Origin: UBA7378 sp049611805
GTDB taxonomy: Bacteria > Pseudomonadota > Alphaproteobacteria > RS24
NCBI GenBank assembly: GCA_049611805.1
Contig: JBMZAX010000010.1
Span: forward strand, 1-64,000
Reading direction: 5' to 3'
DNA length: 64,000 nucleotides
Position 1 is the first letter of the stretch, and the number at the start of each line of letters is the position of its first letter. The notes under the pieces are model-generated. The model saw only the letters and a program-made list of their open reading frames with translations. It was not told where the DNA came from and did not search any database. This document shows, piece after piece, positions 26,901 through 34,364 of this stretch. Both the position numbers and the translations under genes were made by a program.

Positions 26901-28019
26901 TTGGCGAAATCTGACAAAAACCTGCGGCAGGTCGATGCCGTGATCGACGAGCCGATGATTATCGAGTTCGACAATAATCGGCTTTTGCCGGAGCTTTATG
27001 GCGAGCACGGCAAAAACCTTGTTCGCATCGAACAGGCTCTGGGGGTCTCGATTGCCAATCGCGGCAATAAGGTATTCGTTTCCGGCGAAGCGCCTGCGCG
27101 CGCGCGCGCCGAACTGGTGCTCAATACATTATATCATCAGCTTGAACGTGGCGGACAAATCGGCGGCGGCGATGTTGACGGCGCGGTGCGCCTGAGCCTT
27201 GGCGGTGCGCCGGCGGATGATGTTGCCGACCGGCCGCGCCGCCTCGACAAGCTGGACAGCTTGCGTACAAACCGGCGCGAGGTGGTGGCGCGCTCGACAA
27301 CGCAAGCGGCCTATATCAAGGCGCTTTTGACCAATGAACTGGTGGTCGGCACCGGGCCTGCGGGAACCGGCAAAACCTATCTGGCGGTCGCAGCTGCCGC
27401 GGCGATGCTGGTTGAGGGTCGCGTCGACCGTATTATTTTATCGCGCCCGGCGGTCGAGGCCGGTGAGAGCCTCGGCTTTTTGCCCGGTGATATGCGCGAC
27501 AAGGTAGACCCGTATTTGCGCCCGCTTTACGACGCGCTTTATGACATGTTGCCGGGCCCGCAAGTGTCGCGGTCGCTGGAAAGCGGCGAGATTGAAATCG
27601 CGCCGCTGGCATTCATGCGCGGGCGCACCTTGTCCAATGCGTTTGTCATTCTGGACGAGTCGCAAAATGCAACGCCCATGCAGATGAAAATGTTTCTGAC
27701 GCGCATGGGCGAAAATTCGCGCATGGTCATTACCGGCGACCCCAGCCAGATTGACCTGCCCTTTGGGGCGAAATCGGGCCTGAAAGACGCGCTGGAAATT
27801 CTGCCGAAAATTCGCGGTGTTGAAATTATCCGCTTTGGCGAGGAAGACGTGGTACGCCATGATCTGGTCACGCGAATTGTGAAAGCCTATAATAAGCGCG
27901 ATGCGAAATTGCCCCAACGCACCGCCGGCAAATCGGGCGGAAAACGCTCGCCGGAGCCCAAAAATCCGTCATTGCTTGATGATGGCGGCGAGACCGATCA
28001 AGAAAATGAGCAAAAATAA
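26901..28019 (+). CDS. PhoH-like ATPase
   Basis: 372 residues. An N-terminal KH-like part (LLPELYGEHGKNLVRIEQALGV) precedes the PhoH P-loop domain: Walker A GPAGTGKT at residues 152-159, RIILSRPAVEAGESLGFLPGD, AFVILDESQNATPMQMKMFLTR and MVITGDPSQIDLP. The start is a TTG at 26901; the next ATG in frame is 18 codons in, which would cut a plausible N terminus. The tail after residue about 335 is charged and low complexity. PhoH next to ybeY and corC is widespread and points to an RNA-related role. It overlaps the ybeY start by one base (TAATG). Confidence 0.93.
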   Translation: MAKSDKNLRQVDAVIDEPMIIEFDNNRLLPELYGEHGKNLVRIEQALGVSIANRGNKVFVSGEAPARARAELVLNTLYHQLERGGQIGGGDVDGAVRLSLGGAPADDVADRPRRLDKLDSLRTNRREVVARSTTQAAYIKALLTNELVVGTGPAGTGKTYLAVAAAAAMLVEGRVDRIILSRPAVEAGESLGFLPGDMRDKVDPYLRPLYDALYDMLPGPQVSRSLESGEIEIAPLAFMRGRTLSNAFVILDESQNATPMQMKMFLTRMGENSRMVITGDPSQIDLPFGAKSGLKDALEILPKIRGVEIIRFGEEDVVRHDLVTRIVKAYNKRDAKLPQRTAGKSGGKRSPEPKNPSLLDDGGETDQENEQK

Positions 28020-28642
28020 TGACTAATATGTCTCCCGCCGGTCTGCCGGAAGGTCTGCCGGACGCACAAGACGAACCGGAGCCTGACAGTCCGGAAAGAG
28101 ACCTGCGCGTTGACCGCGCGGCTTTCGGCATTGATATTCAATGCGATGACGCACGCTGGCAGCCCTATCTTGTTTTGGTCGAGGCGCGTCTTGGCGCGCT
28201 GGCCGAAACCCTTGGCCTGCCGGTGCATGGCGAGGTGAGCGTAAAACTGACCGATGACCGACACATTGGCGAATTGAACAGCGGCTTTCGCGGCAAAACC
28301 GGCGCGACCAATGTATTGTCATTTCCGGCGCTGGATTTTGCCGCGCCGTCCGGGAAAGATGATTTTCCGCAAATGCCGTTTTCGCTGGGCGATATCGTGC
28401 TGGCATTTGACACGCTGGCTGTTGAGGCCGATGCCGCGGAAAAGAATTTTACCGACCATTTGGTGCATTTGCTGGTGCACGGGCTTTTGCATCTTCTGGG
28501 CTATGACCATCAAAATAATGCCGATGCCGCGCGCATGGAGGCCAGGGAAACTGCCCTGCTGGCGGGCCTTGGGGTGGGTGACCCCTATGGCGCGGCCCAT
28601 ACCGAAACCGGAAGTGCCGGAACCGGAGGGGATAAGCGATGA
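28019..28642 (+). CDS. ybeY: Endoribonuclease YbeY (16S rRNA maturation / ribosome quality control)
   Basis: 207 residues with the YbeY zinc motif HGLLHLLGYDH and the preceding ELNSGFRGKTGATNVLSFP. It cleaves single-stranded RNA in 16S 3'-end maturation. The N-terminal 35 residues (Pro/Glu-rich) extend beyond the usual family start. It is coupled at both ends: TAATG with phoH and an ATGA overlap with corC. Confidence 0.96.
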   Translation: MTNMSPAGLPEGLPDAQDEPEPDSPERDLRVDRAAFGIDIQCDDARWQPYLVLVEARLGALAETLGLPVHGEVSVKLTDDRHIGELNSGFRGKTGATNVLSFPALDFAAPSGKDDFPQMPFSLGDIVLAFDTLAVEADAAEKNFTDHLVHLLVHGLLHLLGYDHQNNADAARMEARETALLAGLGVGDPYGAAHTETGSAGTGGDKR

Positions 28643-29520
28643 GCGACCTGACACATGCAAATTCCGAAGAGACATTATTATCCCGCCTGTGGCGGCGGGT
28701 GCGCGGTGTGTCCGAACCGAATTTGCGCGAAAGCATTGAAGACGCGCTGGATGAGACGGAAGAAGAAGGCACCGAGTTTTCTCTGGAAGAACGCCACATG
28801 CTGCGCAATTTGCTGGGCTTTCGTGATGTGCGCGTCGATGATGTGATGGTGCCGCGCGCCGATATCAGCGCCATTGATCTGGCGACTTTTGGCGATGATG
28901 TGCTGGCTGTTTTTGTCGAAAGCGGACATTCGCGCCTGCCGGTTTATCGCGAAACGCTCGACAGTCCGGTCGGCATGTTGCATTTGAAAGATGTGATTGC
29001 CGCGCGCCGCGAACCCGCCAAAGCTGCCGATATTGAGCCGATTATGCGCGATGTGCTGTTTGTGCCGCCTTCCATGCCGGCGCTTGACCTCTTGCTCAAA
29101 ATGCAGGCCACGCGCACGCATTTGGCGCTGGTAATCGACGAATATGGGGGCACGGACGGGTTGGTGACAATTGAGGATTTGATTGAGGAAATTGTCGGTG
29201 ACATTGAAGACGAGCATGATGATGTCGGCACCGCGCCGCTGCGTCAGACGGGGCCGGGCGTGTGGCGTGCCTCGGCGCGCGTCTCGCTGGAGACGCTGGA
29301 AGATGTGCTCGGCAATTCGGTGTTTGACGAAACCGTGTTTGAAGATATCGACACGCTGGGCGGGCTGGTTTTTGCCATTGCCGGCCGCGTGCCCCAGCGC
29401 GGCGAGATTATCAGCCACCGGCTGCCCGACGGGCCGCCGGTTGAATTTGTCATTCGTGATGCCGACCCGCGACGCATCAAATCTCTCGACATCAAGCTGA
29501 TGGCCCCACCCCCGGCATGA
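28639..29520 (+). CDS. corC: CorC/HlyC family CBS-domain protein
   Basis: 293 residues. Two CBS domains (VDDVMVPRADISAIDL and FVPPSMPALDLLLKMQAT) carry the binding surface, with LVIDEYGGTDGLVTIEDLIEEIVGDI in the second. The C-terminal CorC_HlyC domain has RASARVSLETLEDVLG and GGLVFAIAGRVPQRGE. No DUF21 membrane domain is present, so it is the short soluble form of the family tied to Mg/Co efflux. It lies between ybeY and lnt with ATGA overlaps on both sides, the standard phoH-ybeY-corC-lnt operon. Confidence 0.94.
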   Translation: MSDLTHANSEETLLSRLWRRVRGVSEPNLRESIEDALDETEEEGTEFSLEERHMLRNLLGFRDVRVDDVMVPRADISAIDLATFGDDVLAVFVESGHSRLPVYRETLDSPVGMLHLKDVIAARREPAKAADIEPIMRDVLFVPPSMPALDLLLKMQATRTHLALVIDEYGGTDGLVTIEDLIEEIVGDIEDEHDDVGTAPLRQTGPGVWRASARVSLETLEDVLGNSVFDETVFEDIDTLGGLVFAIAGRVPQRGEIISHRLPDGPPVEFVIRDADPRRIKSLDIKLMAPPPA

Positions 29521-31073
29521 TTGCCGCATTGCGCGAAGCCGGCTTGCGCCATCCGGCGGCGGTTGTTTTTGTCGCCGGTTTGCTGGTGCCGCTGTCTTAT
29601 GCGCCTTGGCGTTTGTTCTTCGTGTTTTTTCTCGCCTATGCGGTGCTTTTCACTTTGGCGTGGCGCGCCTACCAACAGGGGGGTCGGCTGTTTCTCATCG
29701 GTTGGGCGTTCGCCTTCGGGCAATTGCTGAGCGGCCTTTATTGGCTGGGTCATGCATTTCTGGTCGATGCCGAACAATTTCTCTGGGCCCTGCCCTTTGC
29801 CGTCACGCTGTTGCCGGCGGGCCTCGCGCTTTTCGCCGGTGCCGGTGTTTGGCTTTGGGGGAAGGTGTGGGGGGCGGTGTGTCGCCGCCGTGACTGCGCA
29901 GGCCCTCCGCTGGCGGGTTTTTTACTGCTGGCCTTTTTCTGGTCTGCCGGTGAGGTGGCGCGCAGCCATCTCCTGACCGGTTTTCCGTGGAACCTGCCGG
30001 CCATGGTTTTCGGCAGCTGGGTTTATGCCGCCCAGCCAAGTGCCTGGGTCGGCATTCACGGGTTGGGTCTTCTGGCACTCATCGCCGCCGCGCTGATTGG
30101 CTGTCCCGCCCGGCGCGCGCGCTTGGCGGGCCTCGCCCTTATTGCGGCGGTTTTCGCGGCCGGGGCGGCGCGTGTGGCGGTGCTGGAAACCACAGCCGCG
30201 GCGACGGGCGAACCGGTTTTGCTGATCCAGCCAAATATCGACCAGAAAGAAAAATGGGACCCGGCCCACCGTACCGATGTCATCAATGCCATGTTCACCC
30301 AAACCGCGCAGGCTGTTGCGGCAAACCCTGACGCGCGTCTTGTTATATGGCCGGAGGCGGCCCTGCCGCTTTATCTGGATGAAGGCACGGCTTTTGCCGC
30401 GCGCTTGCGCGCCAGCGTGCCGCCGCAGATGATTTTGGTAACGGGCGCCGTGCGGCGGCAAATCAATGGCGAGGATACGGATTATTTCAACAGCGTGATG
30501 GTGTGGTCGGGGGACGGAACGCTGATTGCGCGGCGCGACAAGACGCATCTCGTGCCCTTTGGCGAATATCTGCCCTTCCAAAGCCTGCTTGAGGCAATGG
30601 GGCTTCGCCAGCTGACGCAGTTGCGCGGCGGTTATGCGCCGGGCCGTGACGCCTCATCGATCACCCTGCCCGACGGCCGGCGCCTGCATCCGCTCATCTG
30701 CTATGAGGCGATTTTTCCCTATCGCGCGCGCACCAGCCCGCGCCCCGACATGCTTGTCAATCTGACCAATGATGGCTGGTTCGGGCGCAGTGCCGGCCCG
30801 CATCAACACCTTGCATTGGCGCGCTTGCGGGCGGTCGAACAGGGCCTGCCCATGGTGCGGGTGGCGAATACCGGAATTTCGACCGTGGTCGATGCTCTGG
30901 GACGGCCTTTGGCGCGCATCGCGCTGGACACAAGCGGGGCGGTTTCCGTGCTCCTGCCGAGGGCTCTGGAGCGCACGGGATTTTCCGTCTTCGGCCATGT
31001 GCCTTTCGCCATATTCTGGCTTCTGGGCGTGGGTTTTTTATGTTTTTGGCGGGGCAGAAATAAGCAGAAATAA
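29517..31073 (+). CDS. lnt: Apolipoprotein N-acyltransferase
   Basis: 518-residue inner-membrane enzyme that adds the third acyl chain to lipoproteins. About six hydrophobic helices lie in the N-terminal half (residues 12-225), then a nitrilase-like periplasmic domain with the catalytic triad visible as E280 (WPEAALPL), K342 (RRDKTHLVPFGEYLPF) and C395 (LICYEAIFP), then a last membrane helix. NDGWFGRSAGPHQHL is the family's signature after the Cys. It would act on the LpoA-like lipoprotein encoded at 3619-5226. Confidence 0.97.
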   Translation: MIAALREAGLRHPAAVVFVAGLLVPLSYAPWRLFFVFFLAYAVLFTLAWRAYQQGGRLFLIGWAFAFGQLLSGLYWLGHAFLVDAEQFLWALPFAVTLLPAGLALFAGAGVWLWGKVWGAVCRRRDCAGPPLAGFLLLAFFWSAGEVARSHLLTGFPWNLPAMVFGSWVYAAQPSAWVGIHGLGLLALIAAALIGCPARRARLAGLALIAAVFAAGAARVAVLETTAAATGEPVLLIQPNIDQKEKWDPAHRTDVINAMFTQTAQAVAANPDARLVIWPEAALPLYLDEGTAFAARLRASVPPQMILVTGAVRRQINGEDTDYFNSVMVWSGDGTLIARRDKTHLVPFGEYLPFQSLLEAMGLRQLTQLRGGYAPGRDASSITLPDGRRLHPLICYEAIFPYRARTSPRPDMLVNLTNDGWFGRSAGPHQHLALARLRAVEQGLPMVRVANTGISTVVDALGRPLARIALDTSGAVSVLLPRALERTGFSVFGHVPFAIFWLLGVGFLCFWRGRNKQK

Positions 31074-31074
31074 A

Positions 31075-31103
31075 TTGATACTGGGCGACCAGTGAGACAT
31101 AAT
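31075..31103 (+). promoter_or_regulatory. Candidate promoter of the XRE regulator gene
   Basis: TTGATA (31075-31080) and CATAAT (31098-31103) are 17 bases apart, starting one base after the lnt stop. The spacer contains an inverted repeat CTGG-GCGA-CCAG (31081-31092), a possible operator for autoregulation by the downstream XRE protein. Confidence 0.5.
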
Positions 31104-31135
31104 CCGAGGCTCTAAAACAATAAAAACGAAGAAAA

Positions 31136-31549
31136 ATGCCTCGCAAAAGTAATTCTGAATTAGATACCTATATTGGTGCCCGTCTGCGTATGCGGCGGTT
31201 GATGCTGGGAATGAGTCAGGAAGCTCTGGGTGAGAAACTGTCGCTGACATTCCAGCAGATCCAGAAATATGGAAAAGGAACCAATCGGGTGTCGGCCAGC
31301 CGCCTTTACGAATTGGCGCAAGCCCTCGACGTGCCGGTGCAGTATTTTTTTGACGGCATTTCGGCCGAGGATGAGGCGGTGCTGCACGAGGCCATTGCCG
31401 AAGACGCGCATTTGTCGCCGTTTCTTGACTTTGTATCCAACGGGCGGGGCATTCAGTTGAACAGTGCTTTTTTGCAAATCGGCGACCGGAAAATGCGCCG
31501 CGATGTTCTTGCCATGATTGAAGGAATTGCGCGGGTCTCAGGGGAGTAA
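31136..31549 (+). CDS. XRE-family helix-turn-helix transcriptional regulator
   Basis: 137 residues with an N-terminal HTH (residues about 9-65): IGARLRMRRLMLGMSQEALG and LTFQQIQKYGKGTNRVSASRL, then a hydrophilic C-terminal region without a recognisable ligand domain. This short XRE regulator upstream of metK is frequent in alphaproteobacteria, but its targets are not known to me. A hairpin-containing promoter spacer suggests it may control its own gene. metK follows after 75 bases with its own promoter. Confidence 0.9.
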   Translation: MPRKSNSELDTYIGARLRMRRLMLGMSQEALGEKLSLTFQQIQKYGKGTNRVSASRLYELAQALDVPVQYFFDGISAEDEAVLHEAIAEDAHLSPFLDFVSNGRGIQLNSAFLQIGDRKMRRDVLAMIEGIARVSGE

Positions 31550-31564
31550 GCCGGTCATTTTTGC

Positions 31565-31595
31565 TTGACGCTATCGTGGCTTGTTGGTCTATATA
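31565..31595 (+). promoter_or_regulatory. Candidate sigma70-type promoter for metK
   Basis: TTGACG at 31565-31570 is followed by TCTATA at 31588-31593 (17-base spacing) or TATATA at 31590-31595 (19). The predicted leader before the metK ATG is only about 25 bases, so there is no room for a SAM riboswitch. Confidence 0.55.
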
Positions 31596-31624
31596 TCGCA
31601 TCTTAAGCAAATAAAGAGAGTGCC

Positions 31625-32788
31625 ATGTCCAGTGCCACGCCCGTTGAAAATTATGTTTTCACCAGTGAATCTGTCTCGGAAGGCCATCCGGACAAAGTGT
31701 GTGACCGGATATCGGATGCCATTCTCGATGCCTTTCTTGCCCGCGAGCCGGAAGCACGCGTGGCGGTTGAAACACTGACCACAACCAATCTGATTGTACT
31801 GGCCGGTGAAGTGCGCCCCGCGGGTCTTGTCTCCAATGAAGAAATTGAAGAGATTGCGCGCGCGGCCGTGCGCGATATCGGCTATGAGCAGGACGGCTTT
31901 CACTGGCGCGATGCCGAGGTTCAGGTGCGTATTCACGGACAATCCGCGCATATTGCCCAAGGTGTCGACCAGGACGGCGCGGGCGATCAGGGCATTATGT
32001 TCGGTTATGCCTGCCGCGAAACGCCGGAACTTATGCCGGCCCCGATCGCTTATTCGCACCGCATTCTTGCCGATATGGCCGAGGCGCGCCGTTCCGGCAG
32101 TGTCGCCGGTTTCGGCCCCGACAGCAAAAGCCAGATTTCGCTGGCCTATGAAAATGGCCGTCCGGTGACAGCCACTTCCGTTGTGGTCTCGACCCAGCAT
32201 GATGCGGCACTGTCGCAAGATGATGTGCGCGGGCTGGTGCGCCCATTTGTCGAAAATGTCCTGCCCGAAGGCTGGATGTGCGAAGACGACCAGTTTTTCG
32301 TGAACCCCACCGGCACGTTTGTCATTGGCGGCCCTGACGGGGATGCCGGGCTGACAGGCCGCAAAATTATTGTCGACACTTATGGCGGTGCCGCGCCCCA
32401 TGGCGGCGGCGCATTTTCGGGCAAAGACCCGACAAAGGTTGACCGTTCGGCGGCCTATGCCGCGCGCTACCTCGCCAAAAATGTGGTGGCGGCGGAACTG
32501 GCCGAGCGCTGCACCATCCAGCTTTCCTACGCGATTGGCGTGGCGCGCCCGCTGTCGGTCTATATCGACACACATGGCACCGGCAAGGTCGACACAACCC
32601 GCCTCGCTTCGGTATTACAGGCGGAAATGGATTTGAGCCCGCGCGGTATTCGCGAACATTTGGGCCTCAACCGCCCGATTTATGCACGCACGGCGGCCTA
32701 TGGTCATTTTGGCCGGACGCCGGAAGATGATGGCGGCTTTTCCTGGGAGCGCACCGACCTCGTGGATGCCATCAGCAACGCGCTCTAG
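31625..32788 (+). CDS. metK: S-adenosylmethionine synthetase
   Basis: 387 residues; makes SAM from methionine and ATP. Motifs: FTSESVSEGHPDKVCDRISDA near residue 10 (as position only), GAGDQGIMFGYA, FVIGGPDGDAGLTGRKI-type phosphate loop, and GGGAFSGKDPTKVDRSAAY (the family's signature 2). Supplies the SAM used by RsmI, TrmB, MiaB and UbiE in this window. It is preceded by GAGAG and followed after three bases by trmB. Confidence 0.98.
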   Translation: MSSATPVENYVFTSESVSEGHPDKVCDRISDAILDAFLAREPEARVAVETLTTTNLIVLAGEVRPAGLVSNEEIEEIARAAVRDIGYEQDGFHWRDAEVQVRIHGQSAHIAQGVDQDGAGDQGIMFGYACRETPELMPAPIAYSHRILADMAEARRSGSVAGFGPDSKSQISLAYENGRPVTATSVVVSTQHDAALSQDDVRGLVRPFVENVLPEGWMCEDDQFFVNPTGTFVIGGPDGDAGLTGRKIIVDTYGGAAPHGGGAFSGKDPTKVDRSAAYAARYLAKNVVAAELAERCTIQLSYAIGVARPLSVYIDTHGTGKVDTTRLASVLQAEMDLSPRGIREHLGLNRPIYARTAAYGHFGRTPEDDGGFSWERTDLVDAISNAL

Positions 32789-32791
32789 CCG

Positions 32792-33532
32792 GTGGCGACG
32801 GATAAAACCAGCCCCGACCCGCCCCATAACCGTCGCCTGATTTACGGACGCCGACAGGGACACCGCCTGCACGCCGCGCAAGCCCGACGCATTGCGGAGA
32901 TGTTGCCCGAATTCGAGCCTGAAATGTCCGCCGGCAATCTCGCGCAATGGTTTGGCGCGCGGGTGCCGGAAACGGGCTTTGACACTTTCGCGCTGGAAAT
33001 CGGCTTTGGCGGCGGCGAGCATTTGGCGGCTTGCGCCAAGGCGGCACCGCGCACCGGATTTATCGGCTGCGAACCCTTCATTAACGGCGTGGCAAAATTG
33101 CTGGGGCATATTGAGGCCGGGGGTCTGGAAAATCTGTGTGTGCATCATGGCGATGCCCGCGATGTTATGGCCGCCATGCCCGCCAATGCACTTGACCAAG
33201 CATTTCTTTTATATCCCGACCCATGGCCGAAAAAACGCCACCACAAGCGGCGTTTCGTCAATCAGGAAAATCTCGACAGCCTGTTTCGCATATTGGCCCC
33301 CAATGCCCGCTTGCTGGTGGCAACCGATATTGCCGCTTATGCCGATTGGACACTGGCCGAGATAAAACGCCATGGCGGGTTTGTCTGGCACGCGCAGTGT
33401 CGCGCCGACTGGTTGCGGGCACCGGCACAATGGCCGGGCACGCGCTATGAGCAAAAGGCGTGTGCGGCGGGCCGCGAGCCGCATTATCTGGAATTCACCC
33501 GCCGTGATGCGCCAATGCCCGGTGCGCTTTAA
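32792..33532 (+). CDS. trmB: tRNA (guanine-N7-)-methyltransferase
   Basis: 246 residues; methylates G46 in tRNA variable loops using SAM. The start is a GTG at 32792, three bases after metK. Signatures: RLIYGRRQGHRLHA, the SAM-binding ALEIGFGGGEHLA, IGCEPFINGVAKLLGHI, LYPDPWPKKRHHKRRFVN (the active PDPWPKxRHxKRR motif) and a C-terminal TRYEQKA. It is the last gene before the rimP leader. Confidence 0.97.
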   Translation: MATDKTSPDPPHNRRLIYGRRQGHRLHAAQARRIAEMLPEFEPEMSAGNLAQWFGARVPETGFDTFALEIGFGGGEHLAACAKAAPRTGFIGCEPFINGVAKLLGHIEAGGLENLCVHHGDARDVMAAMPANALDQAFLLYPDPWPKKRHHKRRFVNQENLDSLFRILAPNARLLVATDIAAYADWTLAEIKRHGGFVWHAQCRADWLRAPAQWPGTRYEQKACAAGREPHYLEFTRRDAPMPGAL

Positions 33533-33612
33533 GGCAAGCGCACGGATATAAATGCCTGCTTGCCTGAGCGGTTAAAATCGCTATATTGGCCTCAACGTTG
33601 CTGCTTTTTTGG

Positions 33613-33645
33613 AAGTGGGTCGCTCTTCGGAGCCCCGCTTTTTTT
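33613..33645 (+). terminator. Intrinsic terminator in the rimP leader (candidate attenuator)
   Basis: A stem of AAGTGGG (33613-33619) and GCTC (33622-33625), with a UUCG tetraloop, pairs with GAGC and CCCGCTT (33630-33640), with a two-base bulge (TC, 33620-33621) and a G-T wobble, followed by seven T. It lies 81 bases past trmB and 54 bases before rimP. It could simply end the metK-trmB transcript, or act as a premature terminator for rimP-nusA-infB; a second overlapping hairpin favours the latter. Confidence 0.75.
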
Positions 33646-33681
33646 AATGGCAAAAGCGGGAAAACGCCCGGTTTGGCGGGC
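33634..33681 (+). promoter_or_regulatory. Alternative hairpin that excludes the terminator, plus a third hairpin before rimP
   Basis: CCCGCTTTT (33634-33642) is perfectly complementary to AAAAGCGGG (33652-33660), using the same bases that form the 3' arm of the terminator. A third stem GCCCG/CGGGC (33666-33670 with 33677-33681) follows. The layout is that of a terminator/antiterminator switch. A rimP-leader attenuator class is known in the literature and positionally matches; membership was not tested. Confidence 0.55.
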
Positions 33682-33698
33682 AGATTACGTATGAAGCG

Positions 33699-34310
33699 AT
33701 GGAAAGCATAAGCGGACAGAACGCGGTGACACATTCGCAAGATGACCAAATTGAGAGGCCGGACGATGCGCCCAATGCGCATTTGATGGCACCGGGTGCC
33801 GCGCGGCCGCTTTTGCCGCTTCTGGTGCCGGTGATTGCCGACCTTGGATTTCATCTTGTGCGGGCGCGGATGACCTCGGAAGGAGAGCGGATGATCTTGC
33901 AGATCATGGCCGAAAATGATGCAGGCACAATCGCCATTGAAGATTGCGAGGCGATCAGCCATGCCGTATCGGCCATGCTGGATGTGGAAGATCCGATTTC
34001 GGGAAACTACACGCTGGAAATATCCTCGCCGGGCATGGGGCGCCCCTTGACGCGGCCGCATGATTTTGAACGCTGGGCCGGGCTTGAGGCCAAGCTTGAA
34101 TTGCAACGCAGCGTTGACGGGCGGCGTCGGTTCCGCGGTCTGGTGGACGGATTTGAAGCCGGCGAAGCGCGGTTGCAAGTCGCGCTCGACGGTTTTGAAA
34201 CCCCGCAAGTGCTGGGGTTTGCGCTGGCCGATATTGCCGAGGTACGCCTCGTGCCCGATGATGCGGCCTTGCGCCAATCGCTGAAGGCGGGAAAAGCCCG
34301 AAAGAAATAG
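33699..34310 (+). CDS. rimP: Ribosome maturation factor RimP
   Basis: 203 residues; needed for 30S assembly. The core has LVPVIADLGFHLVRARM, IAIEDCEAISHAVSAMLDVED, YTLEISSPGMGRPLTRPHDFER (family signature) and a C-terminal Sm-like domain ending in DIAEVRLV. The N-terminal 30 residues are an extra hydrophilic lead-in. First gene of the rimP-nusA-ylxR-infB-rbfA-truB operon, after an attenuator-like leader. Confidence 0.95.
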   Translation: MESISGQNAVTHSQDDQIERPDDAPNAHLMAPGAARPLLPLLVPVIADLGFHLVRARMTSEGERMILQIMAENDAGTIAIEDCEAISHAVSAMLDVEDPISGNYTLEISSPGMGRPLTRPHDFERWAGLEAKLELQRSVDGRRRFRGLVDGFEAGEARLQVALDGFETPQVLGFALADIAEVRLVPDDAALRQSLKAGKARKK

Positions 34311-34364
34311 GGCCCCGAAGAAATAATTGCCGCGCATGCGGCTGCCATAATGCAGGAGACGAAA

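Noticed and set aside
31550..31624. SAM-binding riboswitch before metK
   Set aside because: The predicted transcript leader is about 25 bases, too short for known SAM riboswitches, and no pseudoknot pattern was seen.
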